DNA from: Streptomyces katrae | Lineage (GTDB): Bacteria; Actinomycetota; Actinomycetes; Streptomycetales; Streptomycetaceae | Direction: 5' to 3' | Assembly (NCBI RefSeq): GCF_000966975.1 | Contig: NZ_JZWV01000439.1 | Coordinates: 1 to 14,830 of the forward strand | DNA length: 14,830 nucleotides | Shown here: positions 1 to 6,257 of the stretch, one piece after another | Layout: each line of letters opens with the position of its first letter | Numbering within the stretch: the first letter of the stretch is position 1 | Position numbers and translations under genes: made by a program | The notes under the pieces: generated by a model | The model's input: the letters and a program-made list of their open reading frames with translations, nothing else | What the model was told of the DNA's origin: nothing | Databases searched by the model: none

Positions 1-481
1 CCACGCGCTGCTGCTGGCCGCCGGACATCTGGTGCGGGTAGCGGTCTCCGTGCTCGGGCAGGCCGACCAGGTCCAGGAGTTCGGCGGCGCGTTCGCGGCG
101 GCGCGCCGCCGGGACGCCCCGTACGCGCAGCCCGAAGGCGACGTTCTCGCGGGCGTCGAGGTGGGGGAAGAGGCTGTACGACTGGAAGACCATCCCGGCG
201 TCGCGGCGGTTGGCCGGGACCCGGGTGATGTCCTGGCCGTCGACCAGGACCTCGCCGGAGTCGGGGTGTTCGAAGCCGGCGAGCACGCGCAGGGCGGTGG
301 TCTTGCCGCAGCCCGACGGGCCGAGCAGGGCGAGGAGTTCGCCGGGCTCCACGGTCAGGTCGAGTCCGTCGAGGGCGGTGGTGGTGCCGAACGCGCGGCG
401 CAGGCCGCGGAATTCGACGCGGGCGCCCCCGGTGGCGGCGGACTGGGCCGGCTTCCCGGCCTCGGTCAGGGTGGTGGACAT
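1..481 (-). CDS. ABC importer ATP-binding protein (partial, C-terminal part outside window)
   Basis: ATPase that would power the importer encoded just upstream on the same strand; it acts on the cytoplasmic face of the membrane. Reading from the ATG at 481, 160 codons are visible. They contain Walker A GPSGCGKTT (residues about 54-62), the Q-loop glutamine in MVFQSYSLFPH (about 100), and the ABC signature as MSGGQQQR (152-159). Walker B, the H-loop and any C-terminal TOBE domain lie beyond position 1. The run from MVFQSYSLFPH to MSGGQ is typical of the PotA/FbpC/PhnT group (polyamine, iron, phosphonate importers). The start is 5 nt downstream of the permease stop, with GGAG 11 nt before the ATG, so translation is probably coupled. 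Family assignment is firm; substrate is inferred from context only. Confidence 0.93.
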   Translation of the reverse strand, partial: MSTTLTEAGKPAQSAATGGARVEFRGLRRAFGTTTALDGLDLTVEPGELLALLGPSGCGKTTALRVLAGFEHPDSGEVLVDGQDITRVPANRRDAGMVFQSYSLFPHLDARENVAFGLRVRGVPAARRRERAAELLDLVGLPEHGDRYPHQMSGGQQQRV

Positions 482-486
482 GCGGG

Positions 487-1434
487 TCAGGGCTCCTTGC
501 GGGAGGTGGCGGGGGCGGCGGCCGTGGTGGACGGCGCGGTTCCGGCCCGCGAGAGGAAGAGCAGCAGCAGCCAGGTGATGAGGAGGCTGAGGATGGAGAC
601 GGCCACCGACATCCGGGCCTGGGCGCCGGAGACGGAGACGATCCACACGGCGAAGGGCCTGAAGCCCAGCAGGGAGGCGATGGTGAACTCGCCGAGCACG
701 AGGGCCAGGGTGAGGAAGGCCGCCCCGGCGAGGGAGGTCCGCAGGTTCGGCAGCAGCACCCGCCACACCACGTACGGCCAGCTCGCGCCGCAGCTGCGGG
801 CGGCCTCGACCAGGGTGGGCACGTCCACGGCGCGCAGGCCCGCGTCGAGCGAGCGGTGGACGAACGGCAGCGCGAGCACGGTGTAGGCGAGGACCAGGAC
901 CACGGGGAAGCGCTCGTCCTGCACGGCGATGAAGGTCTGGTAGAGCGGGGTCCGCGAGAGGTGCTCGGGTCCCCAGCGCAGGACGGTGGTGATCCCGGTG
1001 ACCAGGGCGATCGGCGGTACCACCAGCGGCAGCATGCACACCACCTCGACCACGGGCCGCAGCCTCGGCGAGCCGATCCGTACGGCGACCAGCGCGGGCA
1101 CGGCCAGCAGCAGGGACAGCACGATGGTGGCGGCGGCCAGGCCCAGGGAGAGGAGCAGGCTCTGGGAGAAGCCGTCGGCGCCGAGCAGTTCGGTGTACGC
1201 CTGGAAGGTGAGGCCCTGGCCGGGAACGTGCACGGTGAACACGGAGGAGGCCAGGAGCGGCAGCAGGAAGTAGGTGCCGGCCAGGGCGAGTACGGCGCCG
1301 CGCCACACCCGGGGGCGGGGGCGGTGCCGGGCCGCCTTCCCGGCCCGGGCGGTGGCCTCTTCAGGGACGGCTTCGGTCACCGGGTCCCCGGTGGCGGTCT
1401 GGGCGGTCTCGGCGGTCTCGGTCATCGCAGCCAT
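487..1434 (-). CDS. ABC importer permease, second subunit (PotC/PhnV-like)
   Basis: Inner-membrane subunit of a binding-protein-dependent importer, 315 residues. After a polar N-terminus of about 43 residues, hydrophobic segments begin near GAVLALAGTYFLLPLLASSVF (about 47-67) and continue to near the C-terminus; six membrane spans are expected. The ATPase-coupling EAA loop is visible as EAARSCGASW...LLP (residues 210-229). Two ATGs compete: 1434 and 1425. The first has GGAG 6 nt upstream and is chosen. The second would form an ATGA overlap with the preceding permease. From 1434 the genes overlap by 13 nt. Keeping two separate permeases, rather than one fused protein as in most FbpB iron systems, argues for polyamine- or phosphonate-type import, but the sequence does not prove the substrate. 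Confidence 0.92.
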   Translation of the reverse strand: MAAMTETAETAQTATGDPVTEAVPEEATARAGKAARHRPRPRVWRGAVLALAGTYFLLPLLASSVFTVHVPGQGLTFQAYTELLGADGFSQSLLLSLGLAAATIVLSLLLAVPALVAVRIGSPRLRPVVEVVCMLPLVVPPIALVTGITTVLRWGPEHLSRTPLYQTFIAVQDERFPVVLVLAYTVLALPFVHRSLDAGLRAVDVPTLVEAARSCGASWPYVVWRVLLPNLRTSLAGAAFLTLALVLGEFTIASLLGFRPFAVWIVSVSGAQARMSVAVSILSLLITWLLLLFLSRAGTAPSTTAAAPATSRKEP

Positions 1435-2327
1435 CGGGCGCTCCGTCGCTGGAGGGGCAGGTAGACCGCCATGACCAGGCCGGCGATCAGGATCATGTCG
1501 AGGCCGAGGGCGAGCGCCACGTTCTCCTGGCCGGTGAGGACGTTGCCGGAGAGGGCGTCCGCGATCTTCAGGGTGACCAGCGGTACGGAGCCGCCGACGA
1601 GGGCGGCGGCGGTCGCGTGGGCCACGAAGGCGGTGCCGAAGAGCAGGACGAACCCGCCGAGCAGGGAGGGCGCGAGCACGGGCAGGCCGACGTGGCGCCA
1701 GTACTGCCATCCGGTGGCCCCGTTGTTCCGGGCGGCCTCGCGCCACTGGGGGCGCAGACCGTCCAGGGCGGGGACGGTGACCAGCACCATCAGGGGGATC
1801 AGGAAGTACAGGTAGACCACGGTGAGGCCGGTGAAGGAGTACAGGTCCCAGCCCAGGCCGGTGAGGTCGGCGAGCCGGGTGACCACGCCGGAGATCCCGG
1901 CGGTGGCGATGAACGCGAAGGCCAGCGGGACCCCGCCGAAGTTGGCGAGGACGCCGGAGGCGGTCAGGGCGGCCGAGCGCAGGGCGGTGGAGCGGGAGGT
2001 GACCAGCGCCTGGGCGATCAGCACGCCGATCAGGGTGGCGAGCAGGGCGGTCAGGGCGGAGAGCTGGACGCTGCCGGTCAGGGAGCCGAGGTAGGGGCCC
2101 TGGAGGGAGCGGGCCAGGTGCTCGCCGGTGACCGAGGTGGCGCCGGTGGCGGGGTCGGTGCGGGTGACCGCGCCGAAGGCGATGGCGGCGAGCGGGATGC
2201 CGAAGCAGAACCCGGTGAAGACGAGGAGGGGGAGGGTGGCGAGCCAGGTGCGCGGGCCGCGCCGCCGGCGGCGGGGGGTGGTGCCGCCGGCAGTGCCCTC
2301 CGGGTGAGGGGTGGTGGGTGCGGACAT
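1422..2327 (-). CDS. ABC importer permease, first subunit (PotB/PhnU-like)
   Basis: Membrane permease of 301 residues. A basic stretch (RRRRRGPR, about 19-26) precedes the first hydrophobic span (WLATLPLLVFTGFCFGIPLA, about 28-47), which suits a positive-inside topology. The EAA loop that docks on the ATPase reads EAARNNGATGWQYW...GLP (197-216). The start ATG shares a base with the stop of the binding-protein gene (TGATG), the hallmark of translational coupling; this overlap fixes the start despite a much longer open frame upstream. Its own stop overlaps the next permease. The family is clear (BPD_transp_1, MetI-like). It would form a heterodimeric channel with the neighbouring permease. Substrate is unknown from the sequence. 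Confidence 0.93.
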   Translation of the reverse strand: MSAPTTPHPEGTAGGTTPRRRRRGPRTWLATLPLLVFTGFCFGIPLAAIAFGAVTRTDPATGATSVTGEHLARSLQGPYLGSLTGSVQLSALTALLATLIGVLIAQALVTSRSTALRSAALTASGVLANFGGVPLAFAFIATAGISGVVTRLADLTGLGWDLYSFTGLTVVYLYFLIPLMVLVTVPALDGLRPQWREAARNNGATGWQYWRHVGLPVLAPSLLGGFVLLFGTAFVAHATAAALVGGSVPLVTLKIADALSGNVLTGQENVALALGLDMILIAGLVMAVYLPLQRRSARWLR

Positions 2328-3490
2328 CAGCTGAGGGCCTTGTCCCACTTCTCGGCGAGGACGGCCTTGGCCTGGTCGAGCTCGTTCGAGGCCGGGAAGG
2401 ACGGGGTGCCCTGGACCTGGGGGAGCTTGGTGACGGCGTCCTTGTCGACGGTGCCGGCCTGGGTCATCTCCGGGAGCAGGACGGGGCGGGCGTGTCCCTT
2501 GAGCCAGATGTTCTGGCCCTCGGTGCTGTAGAGGAACTCCATCCACAGGCGGGCGGCGGCCGGGTTGGGGGCCTCCTTGTTGATGGCCTGGGAGTAGAAC
2601 TGGGCGTAGACGCCGTCGGCGGGGACGACGGTCTTCCAGTCGACGCCCTTGCCCTTGAACTGCTCGGCGTAGCCGGCGTTGAGGTAGTCCCAGTCGATCG
2701 AGATGGGGGTCTCGCCCTTCTCGACGGTGGCCGGGGTGGACTCGACGGGGATGAAGTTGCCGCTCTTGCGGAGCTGTCCGAAGAAGTCGATGCCGGGCTG
2801 GATGTCGGCGAAGGAGCCCTTGTTGGCGAGGGCTGCCGCGTAGACGCCGCCGAAGGCGGAGCCGGACTTGGTCGGGTTGCCGTTGAGGGCGACCTTGCCC
2901 TTGTACTCCGGCTTGAGCAGGTCGGCGAAGGTCTGCGGGCAGGTGGGGATCCTCGCGGCGTCGCAGCCGATGGAGACGTAGCCGCCGTAATCGTTGTACC
3001 AGCGGGCGTCGGCGTCCTTCTGGGAGGCGGGGATCTTGTCCCAGGCGGTGACCTTGTAGGGGGCGAAGAGGTTCTCGCCGGCTCCGCTGCGGGCGAAGGC
3101 GATGCCGAGGTCGAGGACGTCGGGGGCGCGGGTCTGGCCCTTGCGGGACTTGACGGCGGCGATCTCGTCGGCGCTGGTGGCGTCCGGGTTCTCGCTGGAG
3201 ACCTTGATCTTGGGGTACTTCGCCTGGAACGCCTTGATCATCTCGCCGTAGTTCGCCCAGTCCGGCGGCAGGGCGATCACGTTGAGCCGGCCCTCCTTCT
3301 CGGCGGCGGCGACGAGGGCGTCCATGCCGCCGAGGTCGGCCGCGGAGGCGGCGGTGGCCGGCTGGGCCTTGCCCTTGGCGCCGTCGCCTGCGGCGGGCTG
3401 GTCGGGGGCGGCACCACACGCGCCGAGGGTGGCGAGGGCGGCGGCGCTGAGCAGGACGGCCGCACCGCGACGGGCGGAGGAACGGAACAC
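2327..3490 (-). CDS. ABC importer substrate-binding lipoprotein (Fe/polyamine/2-aminoethylphosphonate-type)
   Basis: Extracytoplasmic binding protein of 387 residues, tethered to the outer face of the membrane by lipid. The GTG at 3490 has GGGAG 5 nt upstream and gives a compact signal peptide: basic RSSARR, hydrophobic core, then lipobox LGAC with Cys25 as the lipidated residue. An in-frame GTG at 3520 has no ribosome site and would add ten residues before the basic region. An Ala/Gly/Pro-rich linker follows (26-50), then a periplasmic-binding fold whose pattern (EGRLNVIALPPDW near the start; PAAARLWMEFLYSTEGQ near the end) fits the group 1/6 extracellular solute-binding proteins that carry ferric ion, thiamine, polyamines or phosphonates. 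It is the first gene of the operon and lies behind a palindromic operator. Phosphonate binding is an inference from context. Confidence 0.93.
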   Translation of the reverse strand: MFRSSARRGAAVLLSAAALATLGACGAAPDQPAAGDGAKGKAQPATAASAADLGGMDALVAAAEKEGRLNVIALPPDWANYGEMIKAFQAKYPKIKVSSENPDATSADEIAAVKSRKGQTRAPDVLDLGIAFARSGAGENLFAPYKVTAWDKIPASQKDADARWYNDYGGYVSIGCDAARIPTCPQTFADLLKPEYKGKVALNGNPTKSGSAFGGVYAAALANKGSFADIQPGIDFFGQLRKSGNFIPVESTPATVEKGETPISIDWDYLNAGYAEQFKGKGVDWKTVVPADGVYAQFYSQAINKEAPNPAAARLWMEFLYSTEGQNIWLKGHARPVLLPEMTQAGTVDKDAVTKLPQVQGTPSFPASNELDQAKAVLAEKWDKALS

Positions 3491-3516
3491 GGTCTCTCCC
3501 GGAGACGAAGGGGGGA

Positions 3517-3548
3517 TCACTTGTCAGGCGTCACTTGTCTGAACAAGT
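3517..3548. promoter_or_regulatory. Probable operator of the divergent GntR regulator: 16-bp palindrome plus extra half-site
   Basis: A perfect inverted repeat, ACTTGT-CTGA-ACAAGT, lies at 3533-3548. Its left arm with two leading bases, TCACTTGTC (3531-3539), also occurs at 3517-3525, giving a direct repeat of period 14. The sites lie 27-58 nt upstream of the transporter's GTG start and about 170 nt from the regulator's start, so they are placed to control the transporter promoter. From memory, the palindrome has the length and layout of HutC-type GntR operators such as the DasR dre site (consensus near ACTGGTCTAGACCACT; 11 of 16 bases agree). The binding protein is inferred to be the adjacent GntR product. 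Confidence 0.72.
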
Positions 3549-3721
3549 TGGCCCCAGTTCGCCCGGGCCGGCTGTACGGGCGGTGAACGGCGGCTGGACC
3601 GCGGAGCACGGCTCGACGAAGAGACGAGAATGACCGAAAGAAGTCGTGACAGAACCTGCTGGAATGATCATGAGTGGCGGTGCGGGAGGACCCGCACCGA
3701 GGCGAGCGGGGGGCGAACGGC

Positions 3722-4477
3722 ATGGGCACGGTCCGGTACCTGGAGATCGCGGAGGAGCTGCGCCGGGAGATCCTCTCCGGCGCCTACCCGGTGGGCGCCC
3801 GGCTGCCCTCGGAGAGCGACCTGGCGGCCCGCTGGTCCGCCTCGCGCGGGACGGTCCGCCAGGCCGTCGCCACGCTGGCCGCCGAGGGGCTCGTCCGCTC
3901 CAGCCAGGGGGCCCGCAGGATCGTCCTGCGCCACGAGCGCCGGCACAGCTTCGGCGAGCTGAACAGCTTCGCCCAGTGGGCCGAGGGGATCGGCCACGAG
4001 GCCCGCAGCCGCTTCCTGTCGCGGACCCGGCGGCCCGCGACGGCCGAGGAGGCGGAGCGCCTCGCGCTGGCCCCGGGTACGGAGGTGCTGGCCGTGCTGC
4101 GGCTGCGGCTGCTGGACGGGCAGCCCGTGATGGTGGAGCGGACCGCCTACGCGGACTGGGTCGCCGAGGCGGTGGAGGCCATGCCGGAGGACTGCCGTTC
4201 GGTGATGGACGGCCTGGCGGCGGACTCGGGGGTGGCGGCCCACTACGGCGAGCACCTGATCGACGCGCTCCCGGCGGGCAGCGAGGACGCCCGGCTGCTG
4301 GAGGTCCGGCGCGGCAGCCCGCTGCTGCGCCAGCGTCACGTATCGGCCACGCGCACGGGCCGCCCCATCGAGTGGTCCGACGACCGCTACCGGGCCGGCA
4401 GCGTCACCTTCAGTGTGAGCAACTCGGCAGTAGCCGCGCCGCTGGAGCGGCACCCGGGCGGCGGCGGGGAGCGCTGA
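3722..4477 (+). CDS. GntR-family transcriptional regulator with UTRA domain (HutC subfamily)
   Basis: Effector-responsive DNA-binding regulator of 251 residues, divergent from the ABC importer and probably its repressor. Residues 1-70 form the winged helix: YLEIAEELRREILSGAYPVG, then LPSESDLAARWSASRGTVRQ, then AVATLAAEGLVRSSQGA. The rest fits a UTRA effector domain (HSFGELNSFAQWA about 76-88; EVLAVLRLRLLDGQPVMVE; a closing IEWSDDRYRAGSVTFSV). The ATG at 3722 puts the helix close to the N-terminus as usual; upstream purines (GGGGGGCGAA) are only a fair ribosome site, and a GTG at 3674 is a weaker alternative. In Salmonella, PhnR of this family sits beside a phosphonate importer, which supports that reading here. 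The true effector is unknown. Confidence 0.93.
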   Translation: MGTVRYLEIAEELRREILSGAYPVGARLPSESDLAARWSASRGTVRQAVATLAAEGLVRSSQGARRIVLRHERRHSFGELNSFAQWAEGIGHEARSRFLSRTRRPATAEEAERLALAPGTEVLAVLRLRLLDGQPVMVERTAYADWVAEAVEAMPEDCRSVMDGLAADSGVAAHYGEHLIDALPAGSEDARLLEVRRGSPLLRQRHVSATRTGRPIEWSDDRYRAGSVTFSVSNSAVAAPLERHPGGGGER

Positions 4478-4490
4478 CCCCGGCCGGGCG

Positions 4491-4524
4491 TCCCGGGTTC
4501 CGGCTCGGCTTCCCGGGTTCCGGC
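4491..4524. repeat. Tandem direct repeat, 14 bp, period 20, upstream of the lysR-type gene
   Basis: TCCCGGGTTCCGGC occurs at 4491-4504 and again at 4511-4524, exactly. The 20-bp period is close to two helical turns, so both copies would face the same side of the DNA. The pair lies just upstream of a possible -10 element for the LysR-type gene. This could be a binding site or a chance duplication in G+C-rich DNA; nothing in the sequence decides. Confidence 0.6.
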
Positions 4525-4534
4525 CAGGCCGCTG

Positions 4535-4540
4535 TAGGGT
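4535..4540 (+). promoter_or_regulatory. Possible -10 element (TAGGGT) for the LysR-type regulator
   Basis: TAGGGT matches the TANNNT pattern common in Streptomyces housekeeping promoters. It lies 43 nt before the TTG start, leaving room for a short leader with the GAGGAA ribosome site. No convincing -35 hexamer is found at 16-18 nt upstream, so the call is tentative. Confidence 0.35.
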
Positions 4541-4583
4541 CCCAGCGGAAGCGCCCGCCCCCGACCGGCCCCGAGGAACACCC

Positions 4584-5471
4584 TTGATCGATGTGCACCG
4601 GCTGCGCGTGCTGCGGGCCGTGGCCGACCACGGCAGCTTCAACCGGGCCGCCGCGGCCCTGCGGCTGACCCCCTCGGCGGTCTCCCAGCACATCGCCGCG
4701 CTGGAGCGCGGCCTCGGCCAGCCGGTGGCCGAGCGCAGCACGCGCGGGGTCACCCTCACCGAGGCGGGCAGGCTGCTGGTGGAGACGGCCGAGACCGTCG
4801 CGGCCGAACTGGACCGGGTCCGCGCCCGCATCGACCGGCTGGCCGCCGGCCGGCCCCGGCTGACGGTGGCCACCTTCACCAGCGGTGGCCGCCACCTGCT
4901 GCCCGGGGCGCTGTCCGCCTTCGTACGCGCTCATCCCGAGGTGGAGCTGACGGTGCTGGAGGCCGAACCGGAGGCCTCGTTGCCGATGGTGCGGGCCGGT
5001 GCGGCGGACCTGGCGCTGGCCTACCATTTCGACGGACCGCTGCCCTCGGGGGCCGGACTGTCCTGGCTGCCGCTGCTGGAGGACCCGCTGTACGCGGTCC
5101 TGCCCGCCGGACACCGGCTGGCGGAGCGGGAGACCGTCGAGCCGGCCGAACTGGCGGCCGACCGCTGGGTGCTGGGCTGCCTGAAGACGGAGGCCTTCCT
5201 GCGCCGCTACGCGGACCGGGCCGGGTTCGAACTGCGGACCGCCGCGTCCACTACCGACTACTTCTTCGCCCAGAGCCTCGTCGGGGCGGGGGTGGGCGTG
5301 ACGCTGGTCCCGCACATCGCCCTGGCCCCGCCCGAGGGCTCGGCGGTGGTCCCCCTCGCCCCGCCCCGCCCGGCCCGCCACCTGGGCGTCGCCGCTCCCC
5401 TGCGCTCCCCGCACCCGTACGCCACCGCCCTGGCCCGCGCCCTGCGGACCTCGGCGGACGGGCGGGCCTGA
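4584..5471 (+). CDS. LysR-family transcriptional regulator
   Basis: DNA-binding regulator of 295 residues. The N-terminal helix-turn-helix is clear: LRVLRAVADHGSFNRAAAAL then LTPSAVSQHIAALERGLGQP (residues about 7-48). A helical linker follows (about 60-90, rich in Glu/Ala/Arg), then a type 2 periplasmic-binding fold for the effector, with LTVATFTSGGRHLLPGAL opening it and VGAGVGVTLVPHIAL near the end. The start is TTG, supported by GAGGAA a few bases upstream and by the alignment of the helix with family members. No gene is divergent to it, unlike the classical LysR layout. The following DJ-1/PfpI gene, 97 nt away on the same strand, is the nearest candidate target, but the importer regulator lies just upstream as well. 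The effector cannot be predicted. Confidence 0.94.
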   Translation: MIDVHRLRVLRAVADHGSFNRAAAALRLTPSAVSQHIAALERGLGQPVAERSTRGVTLTEAGRLLVETAETVAAELDRVRARIDRLAAGRPRLTVATFTSGGRHLLPGALSAFVRAHPEVELTVLEAEPEASLPMVRAGAADLALAYHFDGPLPSGAGLSWLPLLEDPLYAVLPAGHRLAERETVEPAELAADRWVLGCLKTEAFLRRYADRAGFELRTAASTTDYFFAQSLVGAGVGVTLVPHIALAPPEGSAVVPLAPPRPARHLGVAAPLRSPHPYATALARALRTSADGRA

Positions 5472-5506
5472 CACCCGGAGCCGGGGCCACCGGCCGGGAA
5501 TCGCCC

Positions 5507-5535
5507 GTGACAACGCCCGCGGCGGCCGCGATCAT
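5507..5535 (+). promoter_or_regulatory. Plausible housekeeping promoter for the DJ-1/PfpI gene
   Basis: GTGACA (5507-5512, five of six to TTGACA) and GATCAT (5530-5535, four of six to TATAAT) are separated by exactly 17 nt. Transcription would begin near 5542, about 27 nt before the ATG, with the GGAGGAG ribosome site between. It would make the DJ-1 gene independent of the LysR gene. Confidence 0.5.
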
Positions 5536-5568
5536 GGCGGTCCGGTGCGTTCCTCTGGAGGAGTTGTG

Positions 5569-6177
5569 ATGCGGGTAGCGGTGGTCACGTTCGACGGGTT
5601 CAACGAGCTGGACAGCTTCATCGCCTCGGCGTTGGTCAACCGCTGCCGCAACGACGGACTGGAGGCCTTCATCACGACGCCGGCCCCCGTGGTCACGTCG
5701 ATGAACGGGGTCGAGGTGACGGGCCAGCGCCCGATGGAGTTCGTGCGCGAGGCCGAGGTCGTCCTGATCGGCAGCGGGATCAGGACCCGCGACGTGATCA
5801 AGGACGACCGGCTGCTGTCGATGCTGCCGCTCGACCCCTCGCGCCAGCTGATCGGCTCGCAGTGCTCCGGGGCGCTGGTGCTCGCCCGGCTCGGGCTGCT
5901 GGCCGGCCGGCCCGCCTGCGCGGACCTGACGACCCGTCCCTTCGTCGAGGAGATGGGCGTCACGGTGCTGGACGAGCCCTTCCACGTCGAGGGCAACATC
6001 GCGACGGCGGGCGGCTGTCTGGCCTCGCAGTACCTGGGCGCCTGGGCCATCGCCCGGACCCTGGGCGAGGAGGCCGCGCGCGCCGCCGTCGCCTACGTGG
6101 CCCCGGTCGGTGAACAGCGGGAGACCGTCGACCGCGTCATGTCCGCCATCGGCGTGCGGGACGCCGCCCTGCTCTGA
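5569..6177 (+). CDS. DJ-1/PfpI (ThiJ) family protein, class I glutamine amidotransferase-like
   Basis: Cytosolic protein of 202 residues with the DJ-1/PfpI fold. The N-terminus MRVAVVTFDGFNELDSF is a typical first strand and turn. Cys99 lies in GSQCSGALVLA, the nucleophile elbow of the superfamily, and a later conserved stretch reads GNIATAGGCLASQYLGAWA (143-161). There is no AraC-type helix-turn-helix at the C-terminus, so this is the free-standing form. The superfamily includes proteases/chaperones, glyoxalase III-like enzymes, isonitrile hydratases and amidases; the reaction cannot be chosen from the sequence. The ATG at 5569 follows a near-ideal GGAGGAG at 5 nt; a GTG/ATG further upstream lacks this. 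It follows the LysR gene by 97 nt. Confidence 0.9.
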   Translation: MRVAVVTFDGFNELDSFIASALVNRCRNDGLEAFITTPAPVVTSMNGVEVTGQRPMEFVREAEVVLIGSGIRTRDVIKDDRLLSMLPLDPSRQLIGSQCSGALVLARLGLLAGRPACADLTTRPFVEEMGVTVLDEPFHVEGNIATAGGCLASQYLGAWAIARTLGEEAARAAVAYVAPVGEQRETVDRVMSAIGVRDAALL

Positions 6178-6189
6178 CCCGGCCACCGT

Positions 6190-6208
6190 GGCAGCGGTCC
6201 CGGTTGCC
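6190..6208 (+). terminator. Weak hairpin after the DJ-1/PfpI gene
   Basis: GGCAGC (6190-6195) can pair with GTTGCC (6203-6208), with one G-U pair and a 7-nt loop, 12 nt after the stop codon. There is no T-tract. It could help to separate the DJ-1 transcript from the next gene, but short hairpins are common by chance at this base composition. Confidence 0.25.
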
Positions 6209-6242
6209 GGACGGGCCGTCGCGCACCGGGGACGGCGGCGGC

Positions 6243-6257
6243 TAGGTTCTGGCCTCA
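6243..6257 (+). promoter_or_regulatory. Probable leaderless promoter of the nSTAND gene
   Basis: The -10 element TAGGTT (6243-6248) lies so close to the ATG at 6257 that transcription, starting 6-9 nt downstream, would begin at or next to the A of the start codon. No ribosome-binding purine tract exists before this ATG, which agrees with a leaderless mRNA, a frequent arrangement in Streptomyces. A clear -35 element was not found. Confidence 0.55.

Noticed and set aside
3664..3671. ATGATCAT palindrome near the GntR gene
   Set aside because: Only 8 bp, single copy, and it shares nothing with the ACTTGT palindrome. Not enough to call a site.
3517..3729. A 70-residue open frame on the minus strand covering the transporter/regulator intergenic region
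   Set aside because: It covers the operator and overlaps the regulator start, has no ribosome site and shows no recognisable protein pattern. The region is better explained as regulatory DNA.
5472..5500. G+C-rich hairpins after the LysR-type gene as a terminator
   Set aside because: Only four- to five-pair stems with tight loops and no T-tract; expected by chance at this composition.
6110..6256. Upstream in-frame GTG that would extend the nSTAND protein by 49 residues
   Set aside because: The extension overlaps the DJ-1 gene, has no ribosome site and would bury the membrane segment. The ATG at 6257 fits the leaderless -10.
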